NCBI GenBank assembly: GCA_905221605.1
Contig: CAJNDS010002266.1
Span: forward strand, 312,228-376,227
Direction: 5' to 3'
DNA: 64,000 nt
From: Symbiodinium natans
Taxonomy: Eukaryota > Sar > Dinophyceae > Suessiales > Symbiodiniaceae
The notes beneath the pieces were generated by a model, which had not been told where the DNA came from, did not search any database, and saw only the letters and a list, made by a program, of their open reading frames with translations. This document shows, one piece after another, positions 1 to 11,843 of the stretch (position 1 is the stretch's first letter; each line of letters starts with the position of its first letter). The translations under genes and the position numbers were made by a program.

Positions 1-1768
1 CGGCATTGCCTTGGGAGTTCGTCCTGCCACCAACGAACACGAGTGTTTGAAGAGACTCTTCTGACTCTTGGGAATGCCTACAAGGCTGTGCTGAGATGAT
101 ATTCAACTGTCGAAAAACTTGACACGGAAGTCTTAAGCAGGGTGGTGTAGGAGGGGCGGATTGCGCTATTACAGACTCCTGTGATCGTATGTGGCACCAA
201 GCACGGGGTCAGATACAAAAACCCTATCCGGGCCTAATCCTGTGAACCCTATTTAGATTCATGGGGTAGTCGAGTTCCCTCAAAGAAGATCAAGCAGGGT
301 TAGAACTGGGTTTTGCCACACCTGCCCTCCTTACCCTAAAGTGTAAACCCTCAACCCCACCAAGGGAGCTGCGGCTTTGTCTTCGCCTCTGACCAGGCTC
401 ATGACTTGAAGGGTTCGGGGCTTTAAGGGCTCTAGGGCCTAGGGGCTAACGCGCTCAGGAGTTGAGGGTTTGAGGCCGCAATGGTTGCAGAAGTTCCGCC
501 GACATGAGAAGCCGGAGGCATTATTGCGTCAGGGGCCACGGGGGCCAATGCTTTGAAAAAGATACCATGCCCGCATACCCTAAACCCCGCCACTCGCTTG
601 TTTTTTGGGTCGGCCAGGGTGCGGTCTTGTGGGTTATGAGGTTGCAATGCTTAGGGATGCTCCTCATCCAACAAGCCCCTTAACACCAAACCCCATCTCA
701 TGACAATCGTGATCACATGAACCCCGAAGCCACCAGCTTACCGCTCATTTGCGACCAAAGGCCTTCGACAGCCAAAGGCGGGATAATGGATAAGGGGCTG
801 CTGGGTTTAGGGTTTAGGGTCGAGGGTCGCAAAAAGATTCAGAGCCTCTAGGAAAACCGCGACGCAGAAAGGCTTAGGTAGGGTCTAATCTATATAGGGT
901 TCTGGAAGGCTTTCGGCAGGGTGTTTTAGGCACATTTTGGGACTGACTGCGCTGGAGGGTGATCTAGGATGGGGGGGGGGAGCATGTCGAATTCGCGGTG
1001 AACTCCAACCCCACCCAATGCCTCAGGGGTCGCTGGATCCTCGGCAGCAGACGCAATTCCCTTTTTTCGATGACAGCTGCCGAGGCCCTACATTGTTAAC
1101 CCCGCAATCCTAGACCGCAAATACAACAATATATGATTGACAGCAAAAACAGAACTCTAAACTTCATCAAAAGCTACAAGGCAGACAAATTCAAGGCGCA
1201 ATTGAAATGGGGGGTGTACGAACATAAGAGGCCCCCAAAATACAGACCTCAAATTGTAGGATTCCCGTATATTAAGGACCCCTTTAAGGTACCCCGAATA
1301 TCAGACACCCCCAAATTAGCACATGCGAAGCGCAGCTTTGGATGCGCTTCAGATCTCATGACCCTACTGGGAATAGGGTGTGTGTGGGGTGCTGGGGTTC
1401 CAGAAGCAGAAGGGCGGCAAGGGTTGCATCTCCAAACCCGCCTACCGCAACCCCGCATACCATTTCCGAGGGGGGCATCCGGGATTCGGGGCCACACGTG
1501 CTTTATCGGCTGGAGCTCTCTTCTGTTTTGCATGTTATGTCACCCTTCCTGGTGCCGAATCTCCACATTGCCCTACATGGTGCTGAATGTGCTCCACCAA
1601 GGTCAACACCTCAAGGCACCCCACAACTTCTAAACCTAGCACACACACACACACACTCTCTCTCTCGAAGGGCCAAACCCGAAACCCCGGACATCCGTAT
1701 AGGCCTTTTAGCCCCCGAACCTTATACCATAAGACCTGCAGCAGCACCCAGACAGACCTAAACCCACC
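1..1768. other. No gene recognised
   Basis: Mostly unique sequence with sparse heptamers near 660 and 800. Short open stretches occur (for example plus strand 1-110 and minus strand 1020-1100), but none has convincing splice sites on both ends or a recognisable motif. A short AC/TC microsatellite lies at 1640-1668. Confidence 0.6.
1255..1312 (+). repeat. Dispersed repeat R5, copy 1
   Basis: Shares the string GGATTCCCGTATAT followed by AAGG, CCCCT and AAGGTACCCC with 52895-52960 on the same strand. Two copies in one window suggest a mobile or formerly mobile family. No terminal inverted repeat was resolved. Confidence 0.6.
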
Positions 1769-1850
1769 AGAAACCCAGAAACCCAGAAACCCAGAAACCC
1801 AGAAACCCAGAAACCCAGAAACCCAGAAACCCAGAAACCCAGAAACCCCA
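1769..1850 (+). repeat. Tandem 8-bp array (AGAAACCC)n
   Basis: About ten uninterrupted copies of AGAAACCC. The unit resembles a heptamer variant with an extra base. Confidence 0.93.
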
Positions 1851-3400
1851 GAACCCCTACAGCAAGCATGAGATTCGATTGGGTTAGGAGCTGTAGGGAC
1901 CCTAAACCCTAAACAATAAGCAGGTCGTTCGCCCGCCTCCCACAGCTCGGAGGTCGGTGGCACCCACGACGGGCCCTGGTGCTGGCTCGTAAACCCAGGG
2001 CATGGGCCGGACCCTCGCTGCAGCAGCTCAGCGCGGGTTGGACCCCTCCGCGACCTCTGGCACCGCTCCCGAAGTCCTTCTCACGCCTGCTTTAGGGTTT
2101 GGGGTTTAGGGTTTAGGGTCCAAGGCCCTCCAAGGGCTTTCCAAGGCCCGCGGCTTCTTTTTTTTGCCCGCTTCTTTGTCGGCTCCCCGCCTGAGACGCA
2201 AGCAGCGTCCCAAAGCATCGTGCCCCTCGCCCCCCCCCCCCCCCCCCACGACTCTTGGTTGCTCATCTTGGTTTGCTAATCTGACTCTGCAAATTTGGGC
2301 CAGGGCCCAGCACTCACTCAAAGCAAAAATTGCAAGCCAGTGAGTTCAATAGGTTTGGGGCTTTGCCGCCTTCGACGGCGTGGGGTGGGATGAACATGTT
2401 CGATGGCCCCCCGCAATCGGGCCATGGCCGCTCGTCGCCATTCACAAGCTTTCGAGCCCAGTCTGCGTCCAATCTCTACAGCATTACAGCAAACCCTAAA
2501 CCCTAAACCCCAAACCCTAAACCCTAAACCCCAAACCCTAAACCCCAAACCCTAAACCCAAAAAGCCACAAGTGCCTCGTCCTCTTTGACGGGTGCGAGG
2601 CCATTGGAAGCCTCAGTCTCTGCAAAGGAGCACTCCCCCAAAAGGCTCCTGGGTTTAGGGTTTCGGGTTTAGGGCCAAAGTTTACGGTTTAGGGTGGGTT
2701 TTGAGAGGGTAGGTAGGGGGTTAGGTAGGGTTAGTAAGGGGCAGGGGGGGTGGGGGTAGGGGGTTAAGTAGGGGGTTATAGGTGGGGGGTGAGGTTGAGG
2801 GTGGGTGGGAGGGTGGGTAGGGGGGAGTTCTCTAAATCATGGCACCTTTTGAGCATCCAGAGCATAAGGATGCATATTCGGGTTTGTCGTTTGGGGCATT
2901 CGAGTCGAGCTGTCTCTTGCTTGAGCCATTCATCTCAAGCAGACCTCATCCGGGTTGACAGACGTGGGCTGGGGGTTTGGTTTGGGGTTTGAGGGTTGCG
3001 GGAGCCCTAAACCCTAAACCCTGAACCCTATAAACCCTGAACCCTGTAAACCCTAAACCCTAAACCCCAAACCCCAAACACCAAACCCAATCCGCAGCAT
3101 CGGGATCTGTTTGGATTCTGGGGCTCCTGGTGGGAATCCTGGGGGGCCGGCCTCCGCTCCAGACCTATCCGTGTCGCCCTAAAAACCCAGGAATGGGAGG
3201 GTTGGCCTGTGGGCTTAGGGTTTAGGGGTTTAGGGGTTTAGGGGTTCGGGTTTGCAGGTTTGAAGAAATCTTGAGGTTCAGGGTCGGGTTTGCAAGGTGC
3301 AGAGAGATTGTGGGGCTTGCAGGGCTTGGGCCTTGCGAGGGACTCTTGGGCAGTTGCAGGCCCATGGCTTGGCTGCTGGGGTTCAGAGGGCTTCAGAGTA
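1851..3400. other. Heptamer-rich region, no assigned gene
   Basis: Contains GC-rich 1920-2090, a poly-C run at 2230-2247, CCCTAAA tracts at 2491-2560 and 3007-3090, and TTTAGGG at 2093-2120, 2650-2690 and 3213-3245. A minus-strand stretch at about 2390-2480 (motif EWRRAAMARLRGAIE) looks coding, but the plus strand there is also open, so it is not called. Confidence 0.5.
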
Positions 3401-3514
3401 GGTACATGGTCCCTTATTATGGTCCCTTTCAAGGGTTCTGGAGTGGGGCCCGTGGGTTTGGTTGCGTCTCAAAGGGGCATATAGTGTAATAAGGGCCATT
3501 TAAGGGACCATACC
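3401..3514. mobile_element. Short TIR element, family M4
   Basis: A 114-bp element with imperfect terminal inverted repeats. The left end reads GGTACATGGTCCCTTATTAT; the complement of the right end reads GGTATGGTCCCTTAAATGG. There is no coding capacity. Structure and size fit a MITE-like non-autonomous element. The core GGGACCATAAGGGA recurs in repeat R6. Confidence 0.7.
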
Positions 3515-4910
3515 ATGGAACTACCCTACGATGATAGGGGCTTACCAGGCTTAATGCCTGGAGGCGGCATAAACGGGCATGCAAGGCGTTATGGTGTTGC
3601 TATTGTCGGGTTCGGATGGCTGGATAGGCCTTCGCTTGGAGGGCTTTATGCGAGTAGGTTTATCGTGTATAGGGTTTCGGTTTTTGGGGAGGTTCAGGGG
3701 TGTCGGGTCTGCAGGGTTTACATCACCCTAAACTCCTGCTCTAACGTTACCTGCAAAGGATTGTTGGCATTGTAGGCGTTGCAGGGTTTCTTTCTGGGGT
3801 GCAGATTTGCACGGGGCCGGGTGATTGGGACTCCAGTCCTGCAGCCAAACAAAACTGCAGTAACCCAAAACCTCCAAACCCTAAAATTGCCCAAAACCCT
3901 CCATCCTGTTCAAAGCAACTGCTCAGCAAGAGCCGAACGAGAGCGGCCCTGCGAAAACAAACCTGTAGTTTACTTCCGGCGTCGCGGTAGTGGTAGTGGT
4001 AATGGTGGTGGTGCTGGCAGTGGTCGTCGTCGTAGTCGTAGTCTAGTCGTAGTCGGTATAAAGAGGAAGGAATAGTACACAAGTACCTATCCTACAAACT
4101 TCATGTTGCAAGGAAAAAATCCGGCCTTGCATCGTTTTTGGCAAAGAGTGCTCCCAGGCTGCTGGCAGCCGAGGAGGTCATCGCCTCGGCAGGAGTAGAC
4201 AGGTAGGGTGGCAATCTGTGGCCCAACGTAAAAAGTTGCCTAACAATGAACCTGCGCCCATAGATCTTTCCCTTTTGGTCTGTCATAGGCCTACGCTTGG
4301 TGGTCGTTTCCTTTCCGGACAAGGTCTAACCTCCTCCCCCTCCAGGTTTACGACCTTTGGGTCCTGGGGTGACTTGGGTCGGCTTGCGCCGGCGAGGTGG
4401 GGCCCCTGAGGCCCCTTCATGGGAGTTCATGACACTTCGAGGGCGGAGAGTGCTCAGCAAGGGTCGAAACTCGCGCAGTGCTTTGGGCGTTCTGCGGGGT
4501 ACCTCGGTGCAGGGTTAAGAATCAGCTCTTGTTTCAGAGCTTGAGGGTCTGCTTGGTATGTAGGACGTCGAGTTCTGGAGATCTTCGAGACTCCACCAAG
4601 CCCTAAACCCTGGGCCCGATCGCCCTTCGAAGATTTGACGCTTGCGGCCTCTTCGTGATTCACCTAGACTTGGAGACTCTAAACCCAAACCCCAAACCCC
4701 GAACCCTAAGCCCTAAACCCTTCAGGTAGATGAGGGTTGGGGACTTGGGTTTCGGGTAGCCCCCCAAAAACAGCCGAGAAGTAAGCCGAAGTTCCCAAAT
4801 CCGAAGCCCCACAAAAAAAACACAAGAAGCTCCTTAGGCACTGACCAAAACCCCAAATCTATAAAACCTAACACCCTATACCCTTAACCCTAAACCCTAA
4901 ATCTATACAG

Positions 4911-4982
4911 CCGCCCCGGTAGAAGCTCCGAAGACCGAAGAAGCCTTCCAGACTGCCTCACGACCCGAAAGCCTATCATCTG
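4911..4982 (+). CDS. Possible internal exon, product unknown
   Basis: An open 72-bp stretch after a CAG acceptor, ending before GGTCAAGG. It would encode an acidic, proline-rich, probably disordered segment. No neighbour supports it and the minus strand is also open, so confidence is low. Confidence 0.22.
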
Positions 4983-6357
4983 GTCAAGGGGGTTTAGGGC
5001 TTGGGGTGTTGGGGCCCCTGCAAACCCTGTGAATCCCATGCCCTTGAGCCCTAAAACAACAAACCCTCCAAGAGTCCAACGAGCCAAACCCGAAAACCCC
5101 TACAAGCCCCATAACCTCGCCCAAAGTAATTCATGTCCTAAGCCCTAAACCCTACACCCTGCGCCCTACACCCTACTACACCCTATGACTCTACAACCTA
5201 GACCCCTCTGACCCTAAACCCCATAAACCCCATGACCCTCAACCAAAAGCCTATGATCCCAAACCCAACAACCCTAAACCCTAAACCTTGGGATGATCGT
5301 AGCTGGGAAGGTCCGGCAGTCGATGGCGCCAGGCAACTCTTCGCGTCGCCAGGCCGTGTCCTGGCTTCAAGGAGCCTTATGGGGTTTAGGGTTTAGGGTT
5401 TCGGGTTTGGGGGTTGGGGGTTTAGGGTTTAGGGTTGAGGTTTGGGGTTTAGGGTTTGGGGTTTAGGGTTTGGGGTCCAGGCTTTAGGCTCAAGAGTCTT
5501 TGGGGCTGCTTGGAGGGTTTCAGGGCTGGGAGGGCTTGAGGTCTAGGGCTGCCAGGGTTGGGGATCTAGTGGGTTCAGGGGTTTAGGGTTGAATTAGGGT
5601 TTCGGGCTTAGGGTTGAATTAGGGTTTCGGGTTGAGGGGTTTAGGGTTTAAGTAGGGTTTAGGGCTTAGAGGGTTCAGGGCTTGCAGGGCTTTGGGGTGT
5701 ACAGGGGCTTCAGGGCTGAGAGAGTTGTAGGGCTTACAGGGTTTATAGGGTTTACGGGTTTTCATAGGGTTTTGATGCCGAATCTGAACCTCCTCCCTCA
5801 GCAACCCGCGAAAACGCTCACCCTGCAACCATGCGACTCGAGTAGGGACTCAGTTTAGAAGCATGAGCCCATAATCCTAAACCCTAATCCCACAGCAAAC
5901 AAGCTCACCAAACCCAAAACCCTAAACCCAAAACCCTGAACCCTAAACTTGCAATGGCATGGCGGCAGGGCTTCTTGGCGGCTGCCCCATCGGCATCCAG
6001 CCTTGTGCAGGTCTTCGGATGCAGGGGTTGCGACTTCGGTGTTTGGGTGCTAGGGTTTAGGGTTTAGGGTTTATAGAGTTTATGTTTGGAGTTTGGGGTT
6101 GAGGTTCGGGGACGAGGCGCGAGGTTCTAAAAATGGAGCGCGCCCGAAGCCCCAGACCACACCACTGAAATCCTGAAAGCGCGAATCCTAAGCCCGAAGA
6201 GCAAACACGGGTTTAGGGCTTATGGTACACAACAAAACACAACAAAAAGAAATTGCACACCCCGAAAACCCCGGATTCCTCATGGAGGGCCATACACCTC
6301 AAAACCCTGAAGCCGAAACCCCCAAACCCTCAAACCCTCAAACCCTCAACCTTGAAA

Positions 6358-6447
6358 CCCTAAACCTTGAAACCCTAAACCCTAAACCCTAAACCCTAAA
6401 CCCTAAACCCTAGACCCTAGACCCTAGACCCTAGACCCTAGACCCTA
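6358..6447 (+). repeat. CCCTAAA array grading into CCCTAGA
   Basis: About a dozen heptamers. The right half is a run of five identical CCCTAGA variants, implying local spread of one mutated unit. Confidence 0.93.
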
Positions 6448-7750
6448 AGCCACTCAACCGCCAGCTGCTTTTGCCCGCGGCCCTCAGCTCCCGGCGTTGT
6501 CGGAGCGTCGGACACCGTTAGGCCCTGTGCGGGGTGCTGTTGGGGGGCTTTAGGGTTTAGGGTTTAGGGTTTGGGGTTTAGGGTTTAGGGTTTAGGGTTT
6601 AGGGCTTCGGGCTTAGGGTTTAGGGTTTAGGCATTAGGGTTGAGGGTTGAGGGTTCAGGGTTTAGGGTTTACGGGGGGCTCTTGGGCTTTCAGAATCTGT
6701 AGGTTTAGGGATGAAAAATGGCTGCGCGGTATGGGCTTCTAGGAGGAACGTCCCCCACCTATCTAAACACTAACCCTGAAACCCTGAACCCGAAACCCTA
6801 AACCCTGAACAGCCCAGCTACCAAAGTCCAAGCTCGAGTCTGGCCCCGGGAGCCCTCGAAGACCCGAAGACCCTACCTAATAATTTCTCTAAACCCTATA
6901 CCCTGACTTTAAACCCGAATACACTAGTGCCCTAAATACCCTAGAGTACCCTCATACCCGACCCTAATGCTCGAGTCATTGCCCTGATGCCCTAAAAAAA
7001 ACCCAAACCCTAAACCCCAAATCCGGCAACCCGCAGCTGCAACCACAACCAGCCCGCGTGCCTCTCTTCCCTGGGGTGTCTCGGAAGGCAGCTCCGCACG
7101 CGGTATCCTACTCCAAGACCATGCTGGGAGCTGCCGGGCTTTGTTCTCCATGAACCCGAAATCGCTCACCCCAAAGCAAAAAAGCACCAAAGAGCTTCCT
7201 TCTTGAGTCGGGTGTAGAGCTTGTGACTATGGATTGCGGGGTTTGCGGGGGCTTCGGATGTGTCTGCAGAAGTCGCCTTGAGCCTAAACCCTCACCCTAA
7301 ACACTAAACCCTGAACCCTAACACGAATCTAAGGGCTTAGGCTTTATAAGTCGTGAAGACGTCTTCCTAGGAATGTAAAAGAATCAGACCGGCTAACCTT
7401 TTCGTTTGAAGAGGGTTTAGGGTTTAGGGTGGTTAGTTGTCTTCCTCAGACGTCATGTGGGGGCTGATGGCGCACTTTGCGGTCCCCCAAAACGTCGTAA
7501 ATGGAGATCGTTCAGTGGGTAGATCATGCTGAGGAGGACTCTACATTGGACTCCAGCTACTTTACACCCATCCAAGCCCTAAAACCAAACTCTAAACCCT
7601 GAACCCTAAACCCCCCTAAACCGCTAAACCCCAAACCCTAGACCCCTAAACCCCAAGGAGCGTCCTCGAAGGAATTGGCTCCTTAGCAGCGGACCTCTGA
7701 GGCATTGAGAGCTATAGACTCACAAGGATCAGACATTTTTTTGTTACTTG

Positions 7751-7906
7751 CTGGTCCTTAGTACGAATGAGAGAATGACGCACCCCTATATATCCCCATA
7801 TATATATATATACATATTATATATATATGTGTATACGTATGTATATACACACCCTTTAAGGGATTATGTAGGGTACCCAATTCCCCCATTTCCTACTAAG
7901 AACTGG
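7751..7906. mobile_element. Short TIR element, family M3, copy 1
   Basis: Inverted termini: left CTGGTCCTTAGTACGAATGA, right complement similar to CCAGTTCTTAGTAGGAAATG. The interior is largely (TA)n. The copy at 38942-39080 has the same ends and a TA core, so the element probably carries the microsatellite with it. Confidence 0.75.
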
Positions 7907-8044
7907 GGGTTTAGGGGTTTAGGTGTTTAGGGTTTGGGGCTTAGGGGGTTTGGCGCTTTGGGCTTAGAGATGGGAGGCTGGGGGTCTAGAGTTTGGGTTT
8001 GGGCGGCAAGCCAGCTTAGGGTTTGGCTGTAGGTGAACACAAAC

Positions 8045-8125
8045 CTTCTGGCCAGACACATTCTGGGGCAGACCAGCGCAGCGCGCTCGCCAGCCAGCTC
8101 TTTGCAGCACGTTGGAAGTCTAGTT
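8045..8125 (-). CDS. Probable internal exon, product unknown
   Basis: On the minus strand a CTGTAG acceptor opens an 81-bp stretch with motif DFQRAAKSWLASALRWSA, ending at CCAGAAG|GTTTGTG, a GT 5' splice site. Third positions are G/C-rich. The plus strand is also open here (ends at a TGA near 8174), so the strand is favoured rather than proven. No domain recognised. Confidence 0.4.
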
Positions 8126-9200
8126 CTACAGATCTCCCAAGCAGCTAGAACCCCACCAGCAGCTGGTGGTTGATGGAGGAATATCGAAAAACGGTAAAAG
8201 CGAAACTTCGAAAGCTACGCTTTTAGGCTTTTACGCTTTTCGCGCCTAGCACGCACGGGAACCCACTATTGACACCAAAGTCGGCAAGCCAGCTTATAGG
8301 GTTTGGGGTTCAGGGTTTGGACGCTATAGGAGGTGTGCGGAGGGGGGGGGTTGGGGGGTTGGGGGGTTTAGGAAGTCAGGGTCGCTGTAAAGTTAAGGGC
8401 TCCGAGTTACAGGGGGTTTGGAGGGGGTTTGTTTCGGCCAGTGACTTGCGGAGTGGATCTGGGAGTTGAGCTTTGAGGTTTGCCGTGATATCCCGGTGCG
8501 AGGGTTTGGGGCTGTTGGTTTGGGATTTGTAGGGTTGAAGGGTGTAGAATTGAAAGGCTTTTGGGTAGGCTTTGAAGGATTAGGGGTGTAGGCTTTGAAG
8601 TTTAAGGGGGTAAAGGCCCAAGGGTTTAAGAGGATACAGGATTTCCCTAAACCCTAAACCCTAAACCCTAAACCCCAAACCCCAAACCCCAAACCCCAAA
8701 CCCTAAACCCCAGGTTCAGGTTCAGGGGTCCGATGTGCCCCTTCCCAGGGTGATGAAGGGCGAGTGCCGCGGGCGAAGGGTTGGGGGTGAAAACCGCCTA
8801 TGACTTTAAGATTCGATCTTTAGGGTTTAGGAATTAGGGTTTAGGGTTTAGGGTTTAAGGTTTAGCCCGAAACCCTTCACCCTAGACCCTGAATGCCCTG
8901 GACTAGACCCTAAGCCGTGAAACCTAAACTATAAACTGAATCCCAACACATGGTATCTACCCCACTCAACCCTCAGTCACGAAAACTCTCGTCACTCAAG
9001 CAACAACCTAGAGTCAAGCTATATATGCACCTATTGATTGATGCACCGGCGTTCTGCCAAATACCACAATTGCATCAATTTGCATACAGACAACATGAGC
9101 ACACACACATACCTATTCTGCATATGCGCACACAAACATAGACAGCCATGTGTGCATATGACTACAAGCATCTACATTCACTATACATACTCTTGGAAAG
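8126..9200. other. No gene recognised
   Basis: Holds a small inverted AGCTTTTACGCTTTT motif near 8195-8240, a G-rich stretch at 8340-8370, a CCCTAAA tract at 8645-8708 facing TTTAGGG at 8820-8862, and AC-rich sequence at 9095-9150. Confidence 0.6.
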
Positions 9201-9287
9201 ACCTGGCGTCTGAGCGTCTGGCGCTACGAGGTCAGAGAACTCGTCGCCCGGATCCTGGCCGGCGGCGAGTCCGGGGAAGTAGCGAGG
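9201..9287 (+). CDS. Probable internal exon, product unknown
   Basis: After GGAAAG, 29 codons in phase with motif LSVWRYEVRELVARILAGG and nearly all G/C third positions. The exon ends at AGCGAGG|GTTTAG, where the intron would start inside a heptamer tract. The minus strand is open over part of the stretch (DPGDEFSDLVAP), so strand is not certain. Confidence 0.42.
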
Positions 9288-10415
9288 GTTTAGAGCTTAG
9301 GGTTTAGGGTTTTGGGGTGCAGGTGCTTGGGGTTTAGGGGTGCAGGTGCTTAGGGTTAGAAGGTTTAGCGTGTATAGGGTGTATAGGGTGCAAGGCTTAG
9401 GGTTGAAGCCCACGATGCCAGACCCCAAGCAGTTTAACAGTCCACAGATGGGTTGAAGGTGAAGGAGCCTTCCGGTGTGCGAATACTTGCGCAGCTGAAT
9501 GGGCAGTGCTTGATGATGAGACCAGGTAGCAGTATCGGTTTGGTCTGATGTCTGGCGTCCACTCCGTTCAACACAAGAACCTAAACCCCAAACCCAGCAA
9601 GCCCCTCTTGTGTTTAGGGCTCATGGCAGCTTCTGAGAACAAGTGCTTGGCGATCGCTTGTCAGAGGTCGAAAACACGGCCCAGGGTGCAGAGTTTACTT
9701 ACGAGTTCTACGTCATAGAGGGAAGGAGGTAGTTCGGTGCCATATCTCCGCCACTGTGAAACATGAACCCTTCAAGGGCATCATATGGAACCCTATTCCC
9801 GATTAAGAAGCAGGAGGAGTTTAAGGGTTTGGGGTCACAATCTCCAGAAAGCTAAACCCTAAACCCTAAACCCTAAACTCTAAACTCCATCCCCTTCACC
9901 CAAAAGACCCTCAGCCTCAAGCCCTCAAGAGGTGCTGGGTTAGCTGCCTTAGACTTTCCCTGGACTTTTTGCGGTTAGGGCTTCAGGTTTAGGGTCTGGC
10001 GAGCGCTCTCATGGTCTTGAGCCTTTTTACTGCATTTGCACGAGTCGATCATCTCGGGTTTTAGGGTTTTAGGGTTTTAGGGTTGGAAGCTCGGGGGCCC
10101 ACAGTGAGCGCGGGGGCTCATGTTGGCACTCTCCGGATTGGGGGCCGGGGGGGAGGTGGGCACAGGGTTCCATACGCTGGAAGCGCTTATACGGGGGATA
10201 GAAGGGCCCCGAATTCTGTGGCTTTAGCACGCAAAGGGTTACCTACAACAAGATTGTGTATAGAGCGGCCTGTCATGGCAATGCCCGAAGACACCGTGCA
10301 TTGTTAAGTGCATTTCTATTTCAGCTTGCCTCGTGGCGAGCCCTTCTCAGTTTGCAACCCTCCCACCCCCCACCCCCCCACCCCCATATCTGAATTAAGA
10401 AACTCACTTCATGGA
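9288..10415. other. No gene recognised
   Basis: TTTAGGG variants at 9290-9400, a small CCCTAAA tract at 9851-9890, and three TTTTAGGG units at 10060-10085. A 74-codon plus-strand frame starting at 10083 is glycine/arginine-rich, without splice support, and is not called. C-rich run at 10360-10385. Confidence 0.55.
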
Positions 10416-10518
10416 CTAATTGCTTAAGAACCCAGAAAAAATCTACATTTTCTTCCTGACTAAGGGTAATTTAGGGATTATCATTGTTTATTCTTCTTTC
10501 GGGTTCTTAAGCAACCAG
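10416..10518. mobile_element. Short TIR element, family M2, copy 1
   Basis: Termini CTAATTGCTTAAGAACCCAG and, on the complement of the other end, CTGGTTGCTTAAGAACCCGA form a near-perfect inverted repeat of about 20 bp around an AT-rich core. Two more copies (40857-40955, 47686-47855) define the family. Confidence 0.85.
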
Positions 10519-10809
10519 TAGCCATCTGAAAGAGATGCCGGCAAGAACCACGGCATGAGCCGACAATTCATGTGCTCGCCCCGGGCAGCGGCAGAGCCAA
10601 GATGCGCCAATATACGAATCCACCCCCCCAGAAAGTATAATCCTTATGAGGAGCTCCGCAACAAGGGCACCCCCTAGTTTCGTAAACGCCCCATGTCGAG
10701 AGGTTCCTCCCCGGCTCTCCTGGGCCGGCACAATTCCAAGTCTCAGCCCCGGTCGCGGCCCGGGATAACCCACTGGGGGAAAGGCTCTGGGTCTAGCAGC
10801 CACCCCCAC
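10508..10809 (-). CDS. Unassigned ORF, about 100 codons
   Basis: An uninterrupted minus-strand frame whose last codons run into the end of the adjacent M2 element (motif SFRWLLVA, then stop). Middle part hydrophobic (VAELLIRIILSGG). Base composition is coding-like, but there are no splice sites, homologues or neighbours to confirm it. It could be an exon truncated by the insertion or chance. Confidence 0.3.
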
Positions 10810-11339
10810 GACTGCAAACCCTAAACCCTAAACCCCTAAATCCGGAACCAGAAACCCTAAGCCCTAGAAAACCCCAGGCCTTAGTCGTTACAAGGTTCGG
10901 GTCCCGAGTTCCTCCCAACCCACTAACATCTCAAAGCGACACACCGCTGAAACCCCCTTAACACCCCAAATCCCCCCAACACAAGCTCTACAAGCATTTC
11001 GCGTCTAGGGTTTAGGGTTTCGGGTGTCGGGGTTTAGTTTAGGGCTGATCCGTTACAAGCTTAGAGTGCTTTCCGGGGGTTAGGCTGCAGGGTTTGAGGC
11101 TTTGGTGCTTGTGGGTTTAGTGGAAACCTATGGTTCATGCAAAGGAGTATCGGAAGCAGCGTTGAAAGCGACAATGACTCCGACAGAAGAAGAGGGTGGC
11201 TGCATGTTGATGCATCTCCTTCACGGCTCAGCAAAATGACATGGCTAGTTGCTTCAGGTCTTCTGGTGAGCCTTCTCTCAATACGCAAGACACCGTTCAA
11301 ATGCGGGTGCTGAGCAGCTGAGCATCGGCAAACAAAGCC

Positions 11340-11570
11340 TTGCTGCTGGGAAAAAGCAAAGCAGCCGATTTCCAAACTTCGCTGCTGGAACTTCTGGGTC
11401 TGTTGGGTCTGTTGGCAACTGCCAACGGCGCAGAAACCAAGGTGCCCTGGCCCTTGGTGTCTACACACTCGTATTCACAGCTCGCGGCCATGGCAAGCAA
11501 AATGCAAATTTGTACATCTCTGCATAGTTCGCAGACGGATGAGTTGAGTGGCAAGATTCAAGGTGTATAG
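11340..11570 (+). CDS. Unassigned ORF (76 codons)
   Basis: A plus-strand frame in a heptamer-free block (11110-11900). It carries a leucine-rich segment (LLELLGLLGLLATANG) that could be a signal peptide or membrane helix, then a mixed polar tail. It ends 3 bp before another plus-strand frame at 11574. Together they could be one gene interrupted by a stop, or unrelated. Confidence 0.3.
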   Translation: MLLGKSKAADFQTSLLELLGLLGLLATANGAETKVPWPLVSTHSYSQLAAMASKMQICTSLHSSQTDELSGKIQGV

Positions 11571-11573
11571 GGG

Positions 11574-11843
11574 TTGTATGGGTTTGTAGTACGAGCTCTG
11601 GTCAGCATCCCAACTTCCACAGCATCAGCCATTACTGAGACTAAGTTCAGCGAGGTTTGGCTTCCAGTAGATCATGGGCTGGTGCCTTTCTCTGACAATC
11701 TTCGACCGTCTGACCCTCAAACCTTGGGAATCACAACTGCTGCGTCTGCGGCGTGTGATGAGCCATGTGACCCCAGAACTCAAAATCCCGTTAACCCCCT
11801 TAAGCTAGTTGAGGCTGACGGTGCACCCTTGGCTCTCTTTTGA
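11574..11843 (+). CDS. Unassigned ORF (89 codons)
   Basis: Follows the previous frame almost directly. Serine/threonine- and proline-rich, with motif FSEVWLPVDHGLVPFSDN. No domain recognised, start uncertain. A run of 15 G follows at 11885-11899. Confidence 0.28.
   Translation: MYGFVVRALVSIPTSTASAITETKFSEVWLPVDHGLVPFSDNLRPSDPQTLGITTAASAACDEPCDPRTQNPVNPLKLVEADGAPLALF

Larger units (their letters stand above)
3515..8044. other. Repeat-dominated stretch, isolated coding-like islands only
   Basis: Long blocks of TTTAGGG/CCCTAAA variants (5150-5280, 5380-5790, 5880-5950, 6300-6445, 6545-6670, 6770-6810, 7285-7325, 7570-7660) surround short unique islands. Two islands look faintly coding: minus 4101-4215, ending in a stop, and plus 4911-4982 (APVEAPKTEEAFQT), bounded by CAG and GGTCAA. 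Islands at 5285-5380 and 6450-6545 are open on both strands. Confidence 0.5.
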